Assembly (NCBI GenBank): GCA_040255445.1
Contig: JBDZUZ010000045.1
Location: forward strand, 1 to 23,907
Reading direction: 5' to 3'
DNA length: 23,907 nucleotides
From: JBDZUZ01 sp040255445
Lineage (GTDB): Bacteria; Planctomycetota; Phycisphaerae; Phycisphaerales; UBA1924
Shown piece by piece: positions 1-7,630 of the stretch (positions are counted from its first letter, which is position 1; each line of letters opens with the position of its first letter). The translations under genes and the position numbers were made by a program. A model generated the notes under the pieces. The model was not told the origin of the DNA, ran no database searches, and worked only from the letters and a program-made list of their open reading frames with translations.

Positions 1-53
1 CCCCCATCCCCCCGCCCTAACATCCCCACACCTACACCCACCCGGAGGGACCC

Positions 54-926
54 GTGAAGAAAGCCATCAAGATTGTCGCTGTCCTCGCCGTCGTCGTCGT
101 CCTCCTTGTTGTCGGCCTGGTCGGCGCCGTCTTCGCCGGGATCGACGGGATTGCCAAGAAGGGCATCGAGCAAGGCGGCAGCTACGCGCTTGGCGTGCCC
201 ACGACCGTCAACTCCGTCGATGTCGGCCTCACCAAGGGCACGTTCGCGATGTCCGGTCTGAAGGTCGCCAACCCCCAGGGCTTCGACACTCCGCACTTCC
301 TGCAGCTCAACGACACCAACGTCGCCCTCGATCTGCAGAGCATCCAGACCGACCTGATCCGCGTCCCCTCGATCAACCTCGCCGACCTCGACGTCAACAT
401 CGAGCGTGATGCCAACCAGGCCAACTTCCAGGTCATCCTCGACAACCTCAAGCGGCTCGAGTCCGGCGAGAAGCCCCCGCCCTCGGGTGATCAACCCGCC
501 AAGAAGTTCGTCATCGATCTGATCGATATCCGCAACATCAAGGTCCATGTCGACACCGGCATCGCCTCCCAGCTCACCAAGCTCGATGTCCCCATCGACC
601 AGATCACCCTGAAGGACGTCGGCTCGGGCGGCAAGCCCGTCGACGCCGCGGAGCTCACCAGCATCCTGATCAAGGCCGTCCTGACCGCCGTCGCAGAAAA
701 GGGCCAGGGGATCATCCCCGAGGACCTGCTCGGTGACCTGCAGTCCCAGCTCGCCCAGCTCAAGAGCCTCGAGAGCATGGGCGTCGAGCTCTCTGGCGAC
801 CTCCAGAAGACCGCCGAGCAGGCCAGGGAGAAGGTCGACGAGGTGAAGAAGGACGCCGAGAAGACCATCGAGGACGCCAAGAAGGGCCTGGAGGGCCTGA
901 TTCCCGGACGCAAGACGGGCGGCTGA
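54..926 (+). CDS. Membrane-anchored AsmA-like hypothetical protein
   Basis: 290-residue protein starting at a GTG, preceded by a GGAGG at 44-48 with five bases between, which fixes the start. Residues 5-30 form one strongly hydrophobic segment rich in V, L and A, so the protein is probably a signal-anchor protein with its bulk outside the cytoplasm. The middle has alternating short beta-type stretches and phrases such as LKVANPQGFDTPHFLQLND and VALDLQSIQTDLIRVPSINL. These resemble the AsmA/DUF748 type of envelope protein, in which such strands repeat. The last 50 residues are a charged, probable coiled coil (EQAREKVDEVKKDAEKTIEDAKK). It is much shorter than classical AsmA, so any function in lipid or outer-membrane handling is inference only. 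It runs in the same direction as metF, 108 bases upstream of it, with no obvious functional link. Confidence 0.75.
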   Translation: MKKAIKIVAVLAVVVVLLVVGLVGAVFAGIDGIAKKGIEQGGSYALGVPTTVNSVDVGLTKGTFAMSGLKVANPQGFDTPHFLQLNDTNVALDLQSIQTDLIRVPSINLADLDVNIERDANQANFQVILDNLKRLESGEKPPPSGDQPAKKFVIDLIDIRNIKVHVDTGIASQLTKLDVPIDQITLKDVGSGGKPVDAAELTSILIKAVLTAVAEKGQGIIPEDLLGDLQSQLAQLKSLESMGVELSGDLQKTAEQAREKVDEVKKDAEKTIEDAKKGLEGLIPGRKTGG

Positions 927-962
927 GCCTCGCAGGGCGGCCGGGCCGCTTCATCCATTCAT

Positions 963-1011
963 CCGCAAATATGGATATAGTCTGCCGTTGACCGGCCGAA
1001 CGACTCGGCCG
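963..1011 (+). promoter_or_regulatory. Candidate metF promoter patch and leader hairpin
   Basis: An AT-rich island (968-981) stands out in GC-rich surroundings and contains TATAGT at 976-981, a -10-like hexamer. No convincing -35 lies at the right distance. Just after it, 993-999 (CGGCCGA) and 1005-1011 (TCGGCCG) form a 7-bp stem with a 5-base loop, ending 23 bases before the metF start. The pair could be a promoter with a leader hairpin. This is pattern reading only. Confidence 0.3.
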
Positions 1012-1034
1012 CGTCCCCGACCGGCGGTCACTCC

Positions 1035-1949
1035 ATGCACATCCAGGACATCTTCAAAAAGCACGGAAGCACCTTCTCCTTCGAGTTCTTCCCCCCCAAG
1101 AACGAACCCGCGGCGGAGGATCTCTACGCCTCCATCGCCGACCTCGAACCCCTCCGGCCCACCTTCGTCTCGGTCACCTACGGCGCCGGCGGCTCGACCC
1201 GGGAGATGACCCACGACCTCGTGGTCAAACTCCGCACCTCGACCACGCTCGACCCGATCCCGCACCTGACCTGCGTCTGCCACGACAAGGCCGAGATCGA
1301 GGGGATCCTGCGGCGGTACGCCGCGGCGGGGATCTCCAACATCATGACGCTCCGCGGCGATGTCCCCAAGGCGGTCGAGACCGATTCGCCGTGGAAGGAC
1401 TTCCGCTACGCGGCGGACCTTGTCAGTTTCATCCGTGCTTTCGGTGAGAAGGGCGGGCACCCCGACAAGCGCGGCTTCGGCATCGGCATCGCCGGGTACC
1501 CCGAGGGCCACGCCGAGACGCCCAACCGGCTGGTCGAGATGGACCGCATGAAGGCCAAGGCCGAGGCGGGCGCCGACTTCATCGTGACCCAGCTCTTCTT
1601 CGACAACCGCGACTTCTACGACTTCCGCGCCCGCTGCGAGCTCGCGGGCGTGCGCATCCCGATCATCGCGGGCATCATGCCGATCACCAGTGTCGCGGGC
1701 ATGCGGCGGATGGCGGACCTCGCGCTGGGCGCCCGCTTCCCTGCGCCGCTCATCCGCGCCCTCAACCGCACCGGCGGCGACGATGAGGCCGTCCGCCGCG
1801 TCGGGGTGCACTGGGCGACCGAGCAGTGCCGCGACCTGCTCGACAACGGCGTGTCGGGCATCCACCTCTACACGCTGAATCGCTCGACCGCGACGCGCGA
1901 GATCTACAAGACCCTCGGCGTCAAAGACTCCGACGGGTTGCGCCTCTGA
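1035..1949 (+). CDS. metF: Methylenetetrahydrofolate reductase
   Basis: 304 residues, the usual length for bacterial MetF. The enzyme reduces 5,10-methylene-tetrahydrofolate to 5-methyl-tetrahydrofolate with FAD, supplying the methyl group for methionine synthesis. Family hallmarks are visible: FEFFPPK at residues 16-22, carrying the conserved catalytic Glu of the family, and VSVTYGAGGSTR at 45-56. Further on come NIMTLRGD near residue 105, GIAGYPEGH in the middle and DFIVTQLFFD for the substrate/FAD barrel. The ATG at 1035 begins the conserved N-terminus. It has no clear Shine-Dalgarno site, only GGCGG eight bases upstream. No metH or metE is next to it, and ahcY of the same cycle lies at the other end of the window. 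The family A repeat begins 27 bases after the stop. Confidence 0.95.
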   Translation: MHIQDIFKKHGSTFSFEFFPPKNEPAAEDLYASIADLEPLRPTFVSVTYGAGGSTREMTHDLVVKLRTSTTLDPIPHLTCVCHDKAEIEGILRRYAAAGISNIMTLRGDVPKAVETDSPWKDFRYAADLVSFIRAFGEKGGHPDKRGFGIGIAGYPEGHAETPNRLVEMDRMKAKAEAGADFIVTQLFFDNRDFYDFRARCELAGVRIPIIAGIMPITSVAGMRRMADLALGARFPAPLIRALNRTGGDDEAVRRVGVHWATEQCRDLLDNGVSGIHLYTLNRSTATREIYKTLGVKDSDGLRL

Positions 1950-1974
1950 AGTGCCACCCTGACCGTTCCGACGT

Positions 1975-2046
1975 GGCACCGATGTTGCTCTGAACATCGG
2001 TGCTTCCCAGGCTCTGCGGCGCGCATTGCACACGCCGCTCGCGCAG
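1975..2046. repeat. Family A hairpin repeat, copy 1
   Basis: Arms CACCGATGTT (1977-1986) and AACATCGGTG (1993-2002) form a perfect 10-bp stem with the loop GCTCTG. After a short linker comes the block CGCATTGCACACGCCGCTCG, which recurs with every copy. The flanks CTGCG (2014-2018) and CGCAG (2042-2046) can also pair. It lies between the convergent metF and the small membrane protein gene. Confidence 0.85.
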
Positions 2047-2199
2047 TCCCTTGTGCTTCCCCACGCTGCGCGTGGAACGGACGGACAACGCTGCGCCGGG
2101 CGTCAAGGCGCCGTACAAGCGGCGTAAGCAACCCGTGATGCTGAGTCGCTGTTTCACCGATGTCGTACCACGGCGGATGGAGCCGGTGAGATCGACTCG
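2047..2199. other. Intergenic, no gene seen
   Basis: Stretch between repeat copy 1 and the 3' end of the minus-strand membrane protein gene. It holds a small hairpin, CCACGC with GCGTGG around 2061-2075, and otherwise nothing recognisable. Open frames here are short and read through the repeat. Confidence 0.5.
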
Positions 2200-2565
2200 T
2201 CAGAACATCCACATGATCACCACCGCCACCGGGAAAGCCACACACCATGAAGCGACCCAGTAGCCCGTCCACAGCGCCAGTTTCACGAACCGGAAACGGG
2301 GCAGGAATAACAGGCAGGCAAACGCTGCGATGTCGAAGGCCATCACCGCTGCGCCGAAATGCGATGTGAACTGCGCCTTGCCGCTGTGCATCTGGTAGCC
2401 GCGTTCGTAGATCGTCCGCCACATCGGGAAGTGCAGCCAGTACACGCCCGCCGCCCAGAGACACAGCGCAACCGCCCGCAGCCAGAGCGAATCGAACCGA
2501 CCTCGTCGCGGAGCTCGCCCTGCATCCCCCGCGACGATCCCGGCATCCGGCTCCTCCTCACGCAT
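2200..2565 (-). CDS. Small integral membrane protein, unknown function
   Basis: 121 residues. The start at 2565 is chosen because the minus strand carries GGAGGG at 2571-2576, five bases before the ATG. The open frame continues upstream only through repeat DNA. The first 28 residues are charged and polar (MREEEPDAG and an Arg-rich stretch). Three hydrophobic segments follow, roughly residues 29-47, 69-88 and 95-119, so it is probably a three-pass inner-membrane protein with a cytoplasmic N-terminus. Trp and aromatic residues are frequent. I do not recognise a family. It is the last of four minus-strand genes of unknown function, but 239 bases containing a family A repeat separate it from the lipoprotein gene, so co-transcription is uncertain. 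Confidence 0.7.
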   Translation of the reverse strand: MREEEPDAGIVAGDAGRAPRRGRFDSLWLRAVALCLWAAGVYWLHFPMWRTIYERGYQMHSGKAQFTSHFGAAVMAFDIAAFACLLFLPRFRFVKLALWTGYWVASWCVAFPVAVVIMWMF

Positions 2566-2657
2566 CGACGCCCTCCATAACGACCGTCTCCGATGCTTCT
2601 TCGGCAACCAGAACGCCGCGTTGCACTCGATGGAGCCGCCGTATCGAACTCCGAGGT

Positions 2658-2732
2658 GGCACCGATGTTGCTTTGAACATCGGTGTCTCCCGGGCCCCGC
2701 ATCACGCATTGCACACGCCGCTCGCGCAGTGC
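2658..2732. repeat. Family A hairpin repeat, copy 2
   Basis: Same orientation as copy 1. CACCGATGTT (2660-2669) pairs with AACATCGGTG (2676-2685) around the loop GCTTTG. It is followed by TCTCCCGGGC and then the block CGCATTGCACACGCCGCTCG. It sits in the 239-bp gap between the small membrane protein gene and the lipoprotein gene. Confidence 0.85.
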
Positions 2733-2804
2733 CATTGAAGCCGCCGCAAGCCGTGCAAGGAGCCCGTGCTGAACCTCCCGACCGGGGAGCCTGTGCCGAT
2801 GGCG

Positions 2805-3974
2805 CTACGGCATCTGCTCCATCTCTGGCGGAACGCTGTCCTGAAATCGCGTGTCCCGGTTGTAGAGACGGGTCCAGAGCGGCAGGCGAAACTCGATCTC
2901 TTTGACAAACTCCTGAACCAGCGACTCTTCCCCCGGCGTCAGATCGCCCGGTGGCTCGGCGTTGCCAGGCATCGACGCTATCCAAGCGACCCACGCCTGC
3001 ACCGTCGTCCATGTGCGTATGCAGTCCAACTCCGCAATGAACTCCTCCTTCGTGCCGAGCGATACGCCGTAGTTTGGCTCGATCAGCGGCTCCCACGAAT
3101 ACCGAATCCAGCGATCACCCTGACGCAGTGTCAACCAGTCCTGGGCCGCGCTGACAGGGTGCGAGAAGTTGCACGCATCGGCGTGCATCCGCTCAACTCC
3201 CGAGAAGATGACCTGCAGCATCTCCGGCGATGTCCGTACGTACCGCACCTGCTCATCGACATTGTGGTGCACAACCGCTGTGCCGCTCCGCAGCACAAGG
3301 ACGCTCCATCCGCGGCCGTCGACCCTGTCCCATTCGTACAGTACCGCGTCGACCCGTTGCGATGGCGACCCGACCGAGCGAGCTTCCGGCGGGAACCGCG
3401 CTGTTGTTTCCAGCCACTCGCGCTTGATCTCTTCGAGGTGGATGCGAGATTCGCGAGGAACTTCCTCGGCTGAGATCTCGTCGGCCCGCGAGATGCAGAG
3501 GCTGATGGTGGCGACGAATTCGACCCACGCATGCACAAACCGCTTGGCAAGCGAGAAGGCTGCATCATCGCGAACAGATGTGAAGCCGTAGCCGGGGCTG
3601 ACGATCTCGTCCCACGTGGCCGCGACCTGCGGTCCGCGCGACAGGATTCGAACGGTGCTCGGCTCAGAGTCGACCACATCGACCATCGCGGCGTCGCCAA
3701 GATCCGCGAGCCGCCGAGCTGCATTAAACAGCCGCGGAACCAGATCCGCCGGTACTCGCCCAAGCTCGATCTCGTGCCCGCGGTTCGTCCGCCACATCGC
3801 AGTGCCATCCGCGAGAACCACTGCGTCCCATCCGGCGGGATCATCCCAGAACGACTCGTACAGCACGCCGATGTCATCCTTGTGCACGGCGGCCGTTCCG
3901 CAACCTCCCAGAGAGAGCACGGCGACGGACAGGATTACAAAGATCCTCAGAACACCCGCCGTCCTCTGTCCCAT
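2805..3974 (-). CDS. Lipoprotein with a tandem-duplicated domain
   Basis: 389 residues with a lipoprotein signal: basic MGQR, a hydrophobic stretch and the lipobox LGGC, with the acylated Cys at about residue 25. The start at 3974 has GGGAG about nine bases upstream on its strand. The mature part looks like two copies of a domain of about 115 residues. Copy one runs from GVLYESFWDDPAGWDAVVL, through LADGTAMW and PADLVPRLF, to SPGYGFTSV and HAWVEFVATI. Copy two matches in the same order with AVLYEWDRVDGRGWSVLVL, LRSGTAVV, SPEMLQVIF, EPNYGVSL and QAWVAWIASM. I know no name for this domain. An envelope or periplasmic role follows from the lipobox; substrate and partner are unknown. Upstream on the same strand are two small soluble genes, so a loose operon is possible. 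Confidence 0.75.
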   Translation of the reverse strand: MGQRTAGVLRIFVILSVAVLSLGGCGTAAVHKDDIGVLYESFWDDPAGWDAVVLADGTAMWRTNRGHEIELGRVPADLVPRLFNAARRLADLGDAAMVDVVDSEPSTVRILSRGPQVAATWDEIVSPGYGFTSVRDDAAFSLAKRFVHAWVEFVATISLCISRADEISAEEVPRESRIHLEEIKREWLETTARFPPEARSVGSPSQRVDAVLYEWDRVDGRGWSVLVLRSGTAVVHHNVDEQVRYVRTSPEMLQVIFSGVERMHADACNFSHPVSAAQDWLTLRQGDRWIRYSWEPLIEPNYGVSLGTKEEFIAELDCIRTWTTVQAWVAWIASMPGNAEPPGDLTPGEESLVQEFVKEIEFRLPLWTRLYNRDTRFQDSVPPEMEQMP

Positions 3975-4057
3975 GTGGGTTCACTCCCTCAACGGCCCCT
4001 GCCCAGTACCGACGACGTGCCCGACAGAGCGATCGCGGCCGGACGCATCTTTCAGAC

Positions 4058-4489
4058 TCACGAGAAGGGGAAATGATCCGGGCGATCGAGGAACTTCCTG
4101 GGGTCGATCTTGTCGCCCTCGTGCCTGAGCACCGTGAGGCTCCAGTGCTGGTCGATGCACGCCATCAGCTCGCGTGCATCATCAAGCGTCCTTCCCGCGA
4201 CAATCAGCGGGAGCCCGCCGATCGCCACGATGCCAAGGTCGCAGATGTTCCCCAGATACCTGCAGCACGGCTCGGAGTTGCTGACAGACACCATCCATGT
4301 GGCCGGGAAACCGAAGTCGTCCTCTTCATCCTCATCGCCGAAGCCTTCTTGCATCATCACTTTACAGGCGTGTGTCTTCGAGAACGCCGCAACCAACTGC
4401 TCTACCTCCACACGCCTGGCGGTGTCGACCTCGAAGACTTCGCCAGGCAGCTGCCCGACAGCCTGCGGCATCATTTCATCTGGGTTCAT
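4058..4489 (-). CDS. Small acidic hypothetical protein
   Basis: 143 residues from the ATG at 4489, preceded by GGGGAG seven bases upstream on the minus strand. A GTG five codons earlier (4504) overlaps that site and is less likely. It has no signal peptide or membrane segment. There is a strongly acidic stretch (GDEDEEDDFG near residue 50), two adjacent cysteines (EPCCRYLG) with one more shortly after (ICDLG), and a C-terminal half that looks like a compact alpha/beta fold (IVAIGGLPLIVAGRTLDDARELMACIDQHW). No family recognised. It ends 83 bases before the lipoprotein gene and starts 58 bases after another small gene, all on the minus strand. Confidence 0.65.
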   Translation of the reverse strand: MNPDEMMPQAVGQLPGEVFEVDTARRVEVEQLVAAFSKTHACKVMMQEGFGDEDEEDDFGFPATWMVSVSNSEPCCRYLGNICDLGIVAIGGLPLIVAGRTLDDARELMACIDQHWSLTVLRHEGDKIDPRKFLDRPDHFPFS

Positions 4490-4547
4490 GGTGTTGCTCC
4501 CCACGGTCCCAACGCGGTGGGCGAATTACCCGCCGGCTACGCCGCGA

Positions 4548-4979
4548 TCAAACCGGAATGTCGTACGTCGTCTGCCAGCTCGCAGGGTCGATCGGGCTCC
4601 CCTTCTTCAGACACTCCCAGATGTCACCGACCCTGATGATCTCGGTGTACTCGCGATCTGGCCTCGTATTCCACGAGTCGATCAGCATGGCCCATGTGCC
4701 ATAGCGAGGCTCGTTGTGCCGCGGCGGTGCGCCGATCTGCTCGCGGATCTCCTCGAGCGTCGCTACGGTCATATCGATCTGCCAGAGAGGGGGCTTCCCG
4801 TCCTCGCCATTGGTGAACTCGCCGGCGGAGATCCGTGCCAGCAACGCCTCGATGATGCAGTCGATGCGGTGCGCGAGGTGTCGTTCCTGCTCGGGCCGCA
4901 ACGCGTGCTTCACAGGATCAACTCCGCTCACGACCGCCTCCGCTCTGCCTTGGGTACGCATCCGCTTTTCGACGAGCAT
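4548..4979 (-). CDS. Hypothetical protein, start uncertain
   Basis: 143 residues if it begins at the ATG at 4979 (MLVEKRMRTQG). The frame stays open to 5165, but beyond about 5030 it only translates the family A repeat, so a start at 4979 or 5021 (MARNAW) is more plausible. Neither has a Shine-Dalgarno site. The protein is soluble-looking. It has a helical middle (RPEQERHLAHRIDCIIEALLARI), a gap of polar residues, and a Trp-rich end with WAMLIDSWNTRPDREYTEIIRVGDIWECLKKG. I cannot name a family. It is first in a minus-strand series of unknown genes, with two tandem family A hairpins directly upstream, where its promoter should be. Confidence 0.6.
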   Translation of the reverse strand: MLVEKRMRTQGRAEAVVSGVDPVKHALRPEQERHLAHRIDCIIEALLARISAGEFTNGEDGKPPLWQIDMTVATLEEIREQIGAPPRHNEPRYGTWAMLIDSWNTRPDREYTEIIRVGDIWECLKKGSPIDPASWQTTYDIPV

Positions 4980-5029
4980 GCCGGCAAGGGTACGCTTTTT
5001 GAGCCATGCGTTGCGTGCCATGCATTGCG

Positions 5030-5162
5030 CGAGCGGTGTGTGCAATGCGTGATGCGATGTCTGATGGCCACCGAGATTCAGAGCAATCTCGGTGGCACGC
5101 GCGTGTGCAATGCGTGGTGCGACGCCTGGGAAGCACCGATGTTCAAAGCAACATCGGTGCCA
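5030..5162. repeat. Family A hairpin repeat, tandem copies 3 and 4 (inverted)
   Basis: Two hairpins in the opposite orientation to copies 1 and 2. The outer one pairs CACCGATGTT (5134-5143) with AACATCGGTG (5150-5159), loop CAAAGC. The inner one pairs CCACCGAGATT (5068-5078) with AATCTCGGTGG (5085-5095), loop CAGAGC. Each is accompanied by the inverted TGTGCAATGCGT block, at 5039-5050 and 5104-5115. In the inner copy two stem positions differ from the family, and both arms changed together, so pairing is kept. Confidence 0.85.
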
Positions 5163-5186
5163 CATCGGGGGCGCCGACGTCCGAAT

Positions 5187-6644
5187 TCACCCCCGCAGCA
5201 CCGCCTCCAGCCACGCCAGCACCGCCCGTGCATCCCCGCCGCGGAAGATGCGGTAGACGCTGCCGGACTTCACAACCAGGCCGGGATCGCCGGGCCCGAC
5301 GCCCAGGTCCGGGCCCGGGACCGTGCCCAGCGCGAGCTCCGCCACCACCGGGCCGCGCGGACTGACCAGGGCGATCGTCGCCAGCGAGCGCAGGCCCGCG
5401 GGTTGATCAACCTCCAGCGTTGTCGCCTCCTCGCCCGAGAGCACCTGCAGCAGGAGATCGATCCCCGCGCTCGTCTCGCTGAGCGTCGGCCCGCCATCGC
5501 GGCTCCAGCGGCGGTCGAGCGTGCGCTCGAACTCGATCACGCCCTCCCGCGGCAGCGCGGGTTCGGTCTCCATCGCCCGCTGGTCCGCCGCGAGCCGGAG
5601 CGAGCCCACATCCGCGGGCGTGATGTCCAGCACGCGCCGGGCGGCGTAGAAGGTTGGGCTCGGATCGACCGGGTCGAGCGTGGCGCGATCGACCGCGAGC
5701 ACGAGCGGTCCGTAGAGCGGTCGTTCGTTCTCGCCCTCGATGAACACACCCTCGGCGATCGCGTACACGCGCGTCGCCGCGGGATCGACGGCGTTGCCCA
5801 CGCGCAGGCGCTCGATGATGCGGATGCCCTGTCCGCCCCCCGCATCGCGCGCATCGGGCGTGCGCCAGAGCAATTCTGCCCGCGCGACCGGATCATCCAG
5901 GCCGTAAGCCGGGTCCGCGGCGTCCGCGCCCGGGTAGAACTGCGCAACCTGGATCGCCATCAGCCGCTCGACGCCGACCTGCGCCATGGCCGGGTCCGCC
6001 GCGACCCGCACCGGTTCCGTGAGCGCCCAGCCTCTGCTGACGCGTTCCATCACTGTGCCGCGGCCGCGGGTCCGCATCTCGATGCGGTCGATCGCCGACC
6101 CCGCCGGCACGAACGGGGCCTTGAGCCGCCACGCCTCGATCCCCTCGGGCGTGAAGACCCGGGCCAGGTCACCGCCGGCGAGGCGGGTCTGGCCCGCATC
6201 GTCGCCTGCGATCCGCACGGGCGTCCGCCCGCCGATCGAGAGCATGCCGACCTCGAGCCGGTGCTGCGCTCCGCCGCGCATCGTGAAAGTGATCGCCGCG
6301 GCGGCGCCGATCGCGGTGTCGGCGCTCGCTGTCGGATCGGCCGGCCCGCCGAGCTGGGAAAGCAGGCGGACCGCGCCGCGCAGGTTGCCGGTGTTGATCG
6401 GCCACGCGATGCCGCCCTGCCCCGTCTCGACCAGCCAGAGGTCGGCGGGGCGGACGATGCGCAGCACCGCCGGCGGCCGGTTCTCCCAGGAGATCTCGAT
6501 CCGCTCGATCCCGTTGACATCCAGGTTCTGCAGCCATGGCACCGCGGCCCCGCCGGTTGAGGCGGTCGGGCGCAGCAGGAAGAACGCCGCGACGGCGAGT
6601 GCGAGCGTGATCGCCAGCGCGATGCTCAGGGCACGGATCGACAT
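5187..6644 (-). CDS. DUF4340-type membrane-anchored protein
   Basis: 485 residues from the ATG at 6644, chosen because it begins a clean N-terminal anchor: MSIRALSIALAITLALAVAAF in the first 21 residues, then LLRP. The frame is open to 6740, but the extra residues are Arg/His-rich and overlap the divergent promoter region. After the anchor come beta-rich phrases typical of DUF4340 proteins: VNGIERIEISW, VLRIVRPADLWLVE with Trp, WPINTGNLRGAVRLLSQL and later WRLKAPFVPAGSAIDRIEM. In many bacteria DUF4340 proteins accompany ABC-2 transporters of the GldG type. None is next to this gene, so its role here is open. No Shine-Dalgarno site is visible. It is divergent from the NifU-domain gene, with 120 bases between the two starts. 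Confidence 0.75.
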   Translation of the reverse strand: MSIRALSIALAITLALAVAAFFLLRPTASTGGAAVPWLQNLDVNGIERIEISWENRPPAVLRIVRPADLWLVETGQGGIAWPINTGNLRGAVRLLSQLGGPADPTASADTAIGAAAAITFTMRGGAQHRLEVGMLSIGGRTPVRIAGDDAGQTRLAGGDLARVFTPEGIEAWRLKAPFVPAGSAIDRIEMRTRGRGTVMERVSRGWALTEPVRVAADPAMAQVGVERLMAIQVAQFYPGADAADPAYGLDDPVARAELLWRTPDARDAGGGQGIRIIERLRVGNAVDPAATRVYAIAEGVFIEGENERPLYGPLVLAVDRATLDPVDPSPTFYAARRVLDITPADVGSLRLAADQRAMETEPALPREGVIEFERTLDRRWSRDGGPTLSETSAGIDLLLQVLSGEEATTLEVDQPAGLRSLATIALVSPRGPVVAELALGTVPGPDLGVGPGDPGLVVKSGSVYRIFRGGDARAVLAWLEAVLRG

Positions 6645-6764
6645 TGCGGGCAGTCTAATCGCGCTGCGATGCGGTCGGCGTGCCCGGGGCTCGGCAAGGG
6701 AGCGGATGTGGTGCTTCCCCGCGGCGGTCGTCATTGCCACCGCGGCCCACTACCATCCCGCACG

Positions 6765-7046
6765 ATGTCGCAGGCCAACCCTCCGTCCCAGCCGCGGAAA
6801 CACGAGAACGACCCGGCCGACATCCGCCAGCGGGCGGACCGGGTGATCAATCTGATCCGCCCGGCGGTCCAGTCCGACGGCGGGGATCTGGAACTCGTCG
6901 AGATCACCGATGAGGGGATCGCCCGGATCCGGCTCCACGGCGCCTGCATCGGCTGCCCCTCGAGCCAGATCACCCTCCAGATGGGGATCGAGCGGAACCT
7001 CAAGGCCCACATACCCGAGATCCGCGGCGTCGAGGCGGTCGCCTGA
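6765..7046 (+). CDS. NifU C-terminal-domain Fe-S scaffold protein
   Basis: 93 residues. It is a stand-alone NifU C-terminal (NFU) domain: RVINLIRPAVQSDGGDLELVEI, then VRLHG-type GIARIRLHGACIGCPSS with the CxxC motif at residues 61-64, and TLQMGIERNLKAHIPEI. The two cysteines bind a 4Fe-4S cluster bridged across a dimer in this family, which delivers clusters to target enzymes. The first 15 residues are a polar Pro-rich extension. The ATG at 6765 is the only sensible start before the domain. It has no Shine-Dalgarno site. No suf or isc genes lie beside it. The next gene on the strand, csrA, is more than 360 bases away, and a 6-bp stem (AGCCCC 7106-7111 with GGGGCT 7119-7124) is the only terminator-like structure between them, without a T run. 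Confidence 0.9.
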   Translation: MSQANPPSQPRKHENDPADIRQRADRVINLIRPAVQSDGGDLELVEITDEGIARIRLHGACIGCPSSQITLQMGIERNLKAHIPEIRGVEAVA

Positions 7047-7408
7047 CCCGGATCGGGGGTGGGGCGCGGCAGATCGCACCACAGGTGGGGTACTATCGGG
7101 ACCGAAGCCCCTGGGATCGGGGCTCTCTCGGTTTCCCCTGTCCCCGAATTGGCAACCAGCCCGGCCGGCGAGCGTACAAAGAGAGGTCGATCAAGCCGTC
7201 CGGAGGTGGCGAAAATCGGGTGGGGGTCGGGCGGGGGTGGGGTGTGCCGGGGGAGTGTCGGGTTTGCGGATCGGGATTGTCCCTTTCCTTTCCCGGCGTC
7301 CGACGGTATAACGGAGTCGGTGGAAGTCCGGAGTGGGGGTCCCGCGGGCAGCGCGGGTTGTGGGTGGAGACGCCGGTGAGCCCGGCGCCCAGGATGGGAG
7401 TCGGTGGC
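7047..7408 (+). promoter_or_regulatory. Long G-rich leader region upstream of csrA
   Basis: 362 bases without a gene. At 7218-7253 the plus strand has six runs of three to five G separated by one, two or six bases, enough for an intramolecular G-quadruplex. A TATAAC at 7307-7312 resembles a -10 box about 97 bases before csrA, but no good -35 is at the usual spacing. If transcription starts at 7315 or so, the G-rich tract lies in the promoter; if it starts further up, it lies in the mRNA leader. Confidence 0.4.
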
Positions 7409-7630
7409 ATGCTGGTCATCACGCGTCGTGAAGGTGAAGAGGTCGTGATCGGCGATCCCAAGAACCCGATCGGGATCGTGCGCATCGCTTCGGTCAAGGG
7501 TGACCGTGTGCGGATCGCGTTCGATTTCCCCCGCGAAGTCGACATCAACCGGCGCGAGATCGCCGAGCAGATCGCGCAGCAGCCGCCCGAGATCATCGCG
7601 ACGATTCATCAGGGCGCGGTCGCTCCCTGA
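7409..7630 (+). CDS. csrA: Carbon storage regulator, RNA-binding protein CsrA
   Basis: 73 residues beginning MLVITRREGEEVVIGD, the standard CsrA start. Further hallmarks are GIVRIASVKGDRVRIAFDFP, VDINRREIAEQI and a short C-terminal tail. CsrA/RsmA dimers bind GGA in hairpin loops of mRNA leaders and change translation and stability. In many bacteria this concerns carbon flow and flagellar genes. Residues L4 and R44-type positions that contact RNA appear conserved (LVITRR, NRRE). The start at 7409 has GGGAG eight bases upstream. An ATG five codons earlier (7394) would add MGVGG and has no support. CsrA is often flanked by flagellar genes such as fliW, but none is seen here. Confidence 0.95.
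   Translation: MLVITRREGEEVVIGDPKNPIGIVRIASVKGDRVRIAFDFPREVDINRREIAEQIAQQPPEIIATIHQGAVAP

Noticed and set aside
951..2033. 360-codon minus-strand open frame over metF
   Set aside because: Exactly antisense to a clear metF; its composition is typical of antisense frames and its start lies in repeat DNA.
2566..3096. Upstream extension of the small membrane protein
   Set aside because: It reads through the family A repeat and overlaps the lipoprotein gene; a good GGAGGG-supported start lies at 2565.
4110..6560. 816-codon plus-strand open frame
   Set aside because: It runs antisense to the DUF4340-like gene and the small minus-strand genes, and translates to Arg/His/Pro/Asp-rich sequence without family resemblance. 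It is a shadow of GC-rich codon use.
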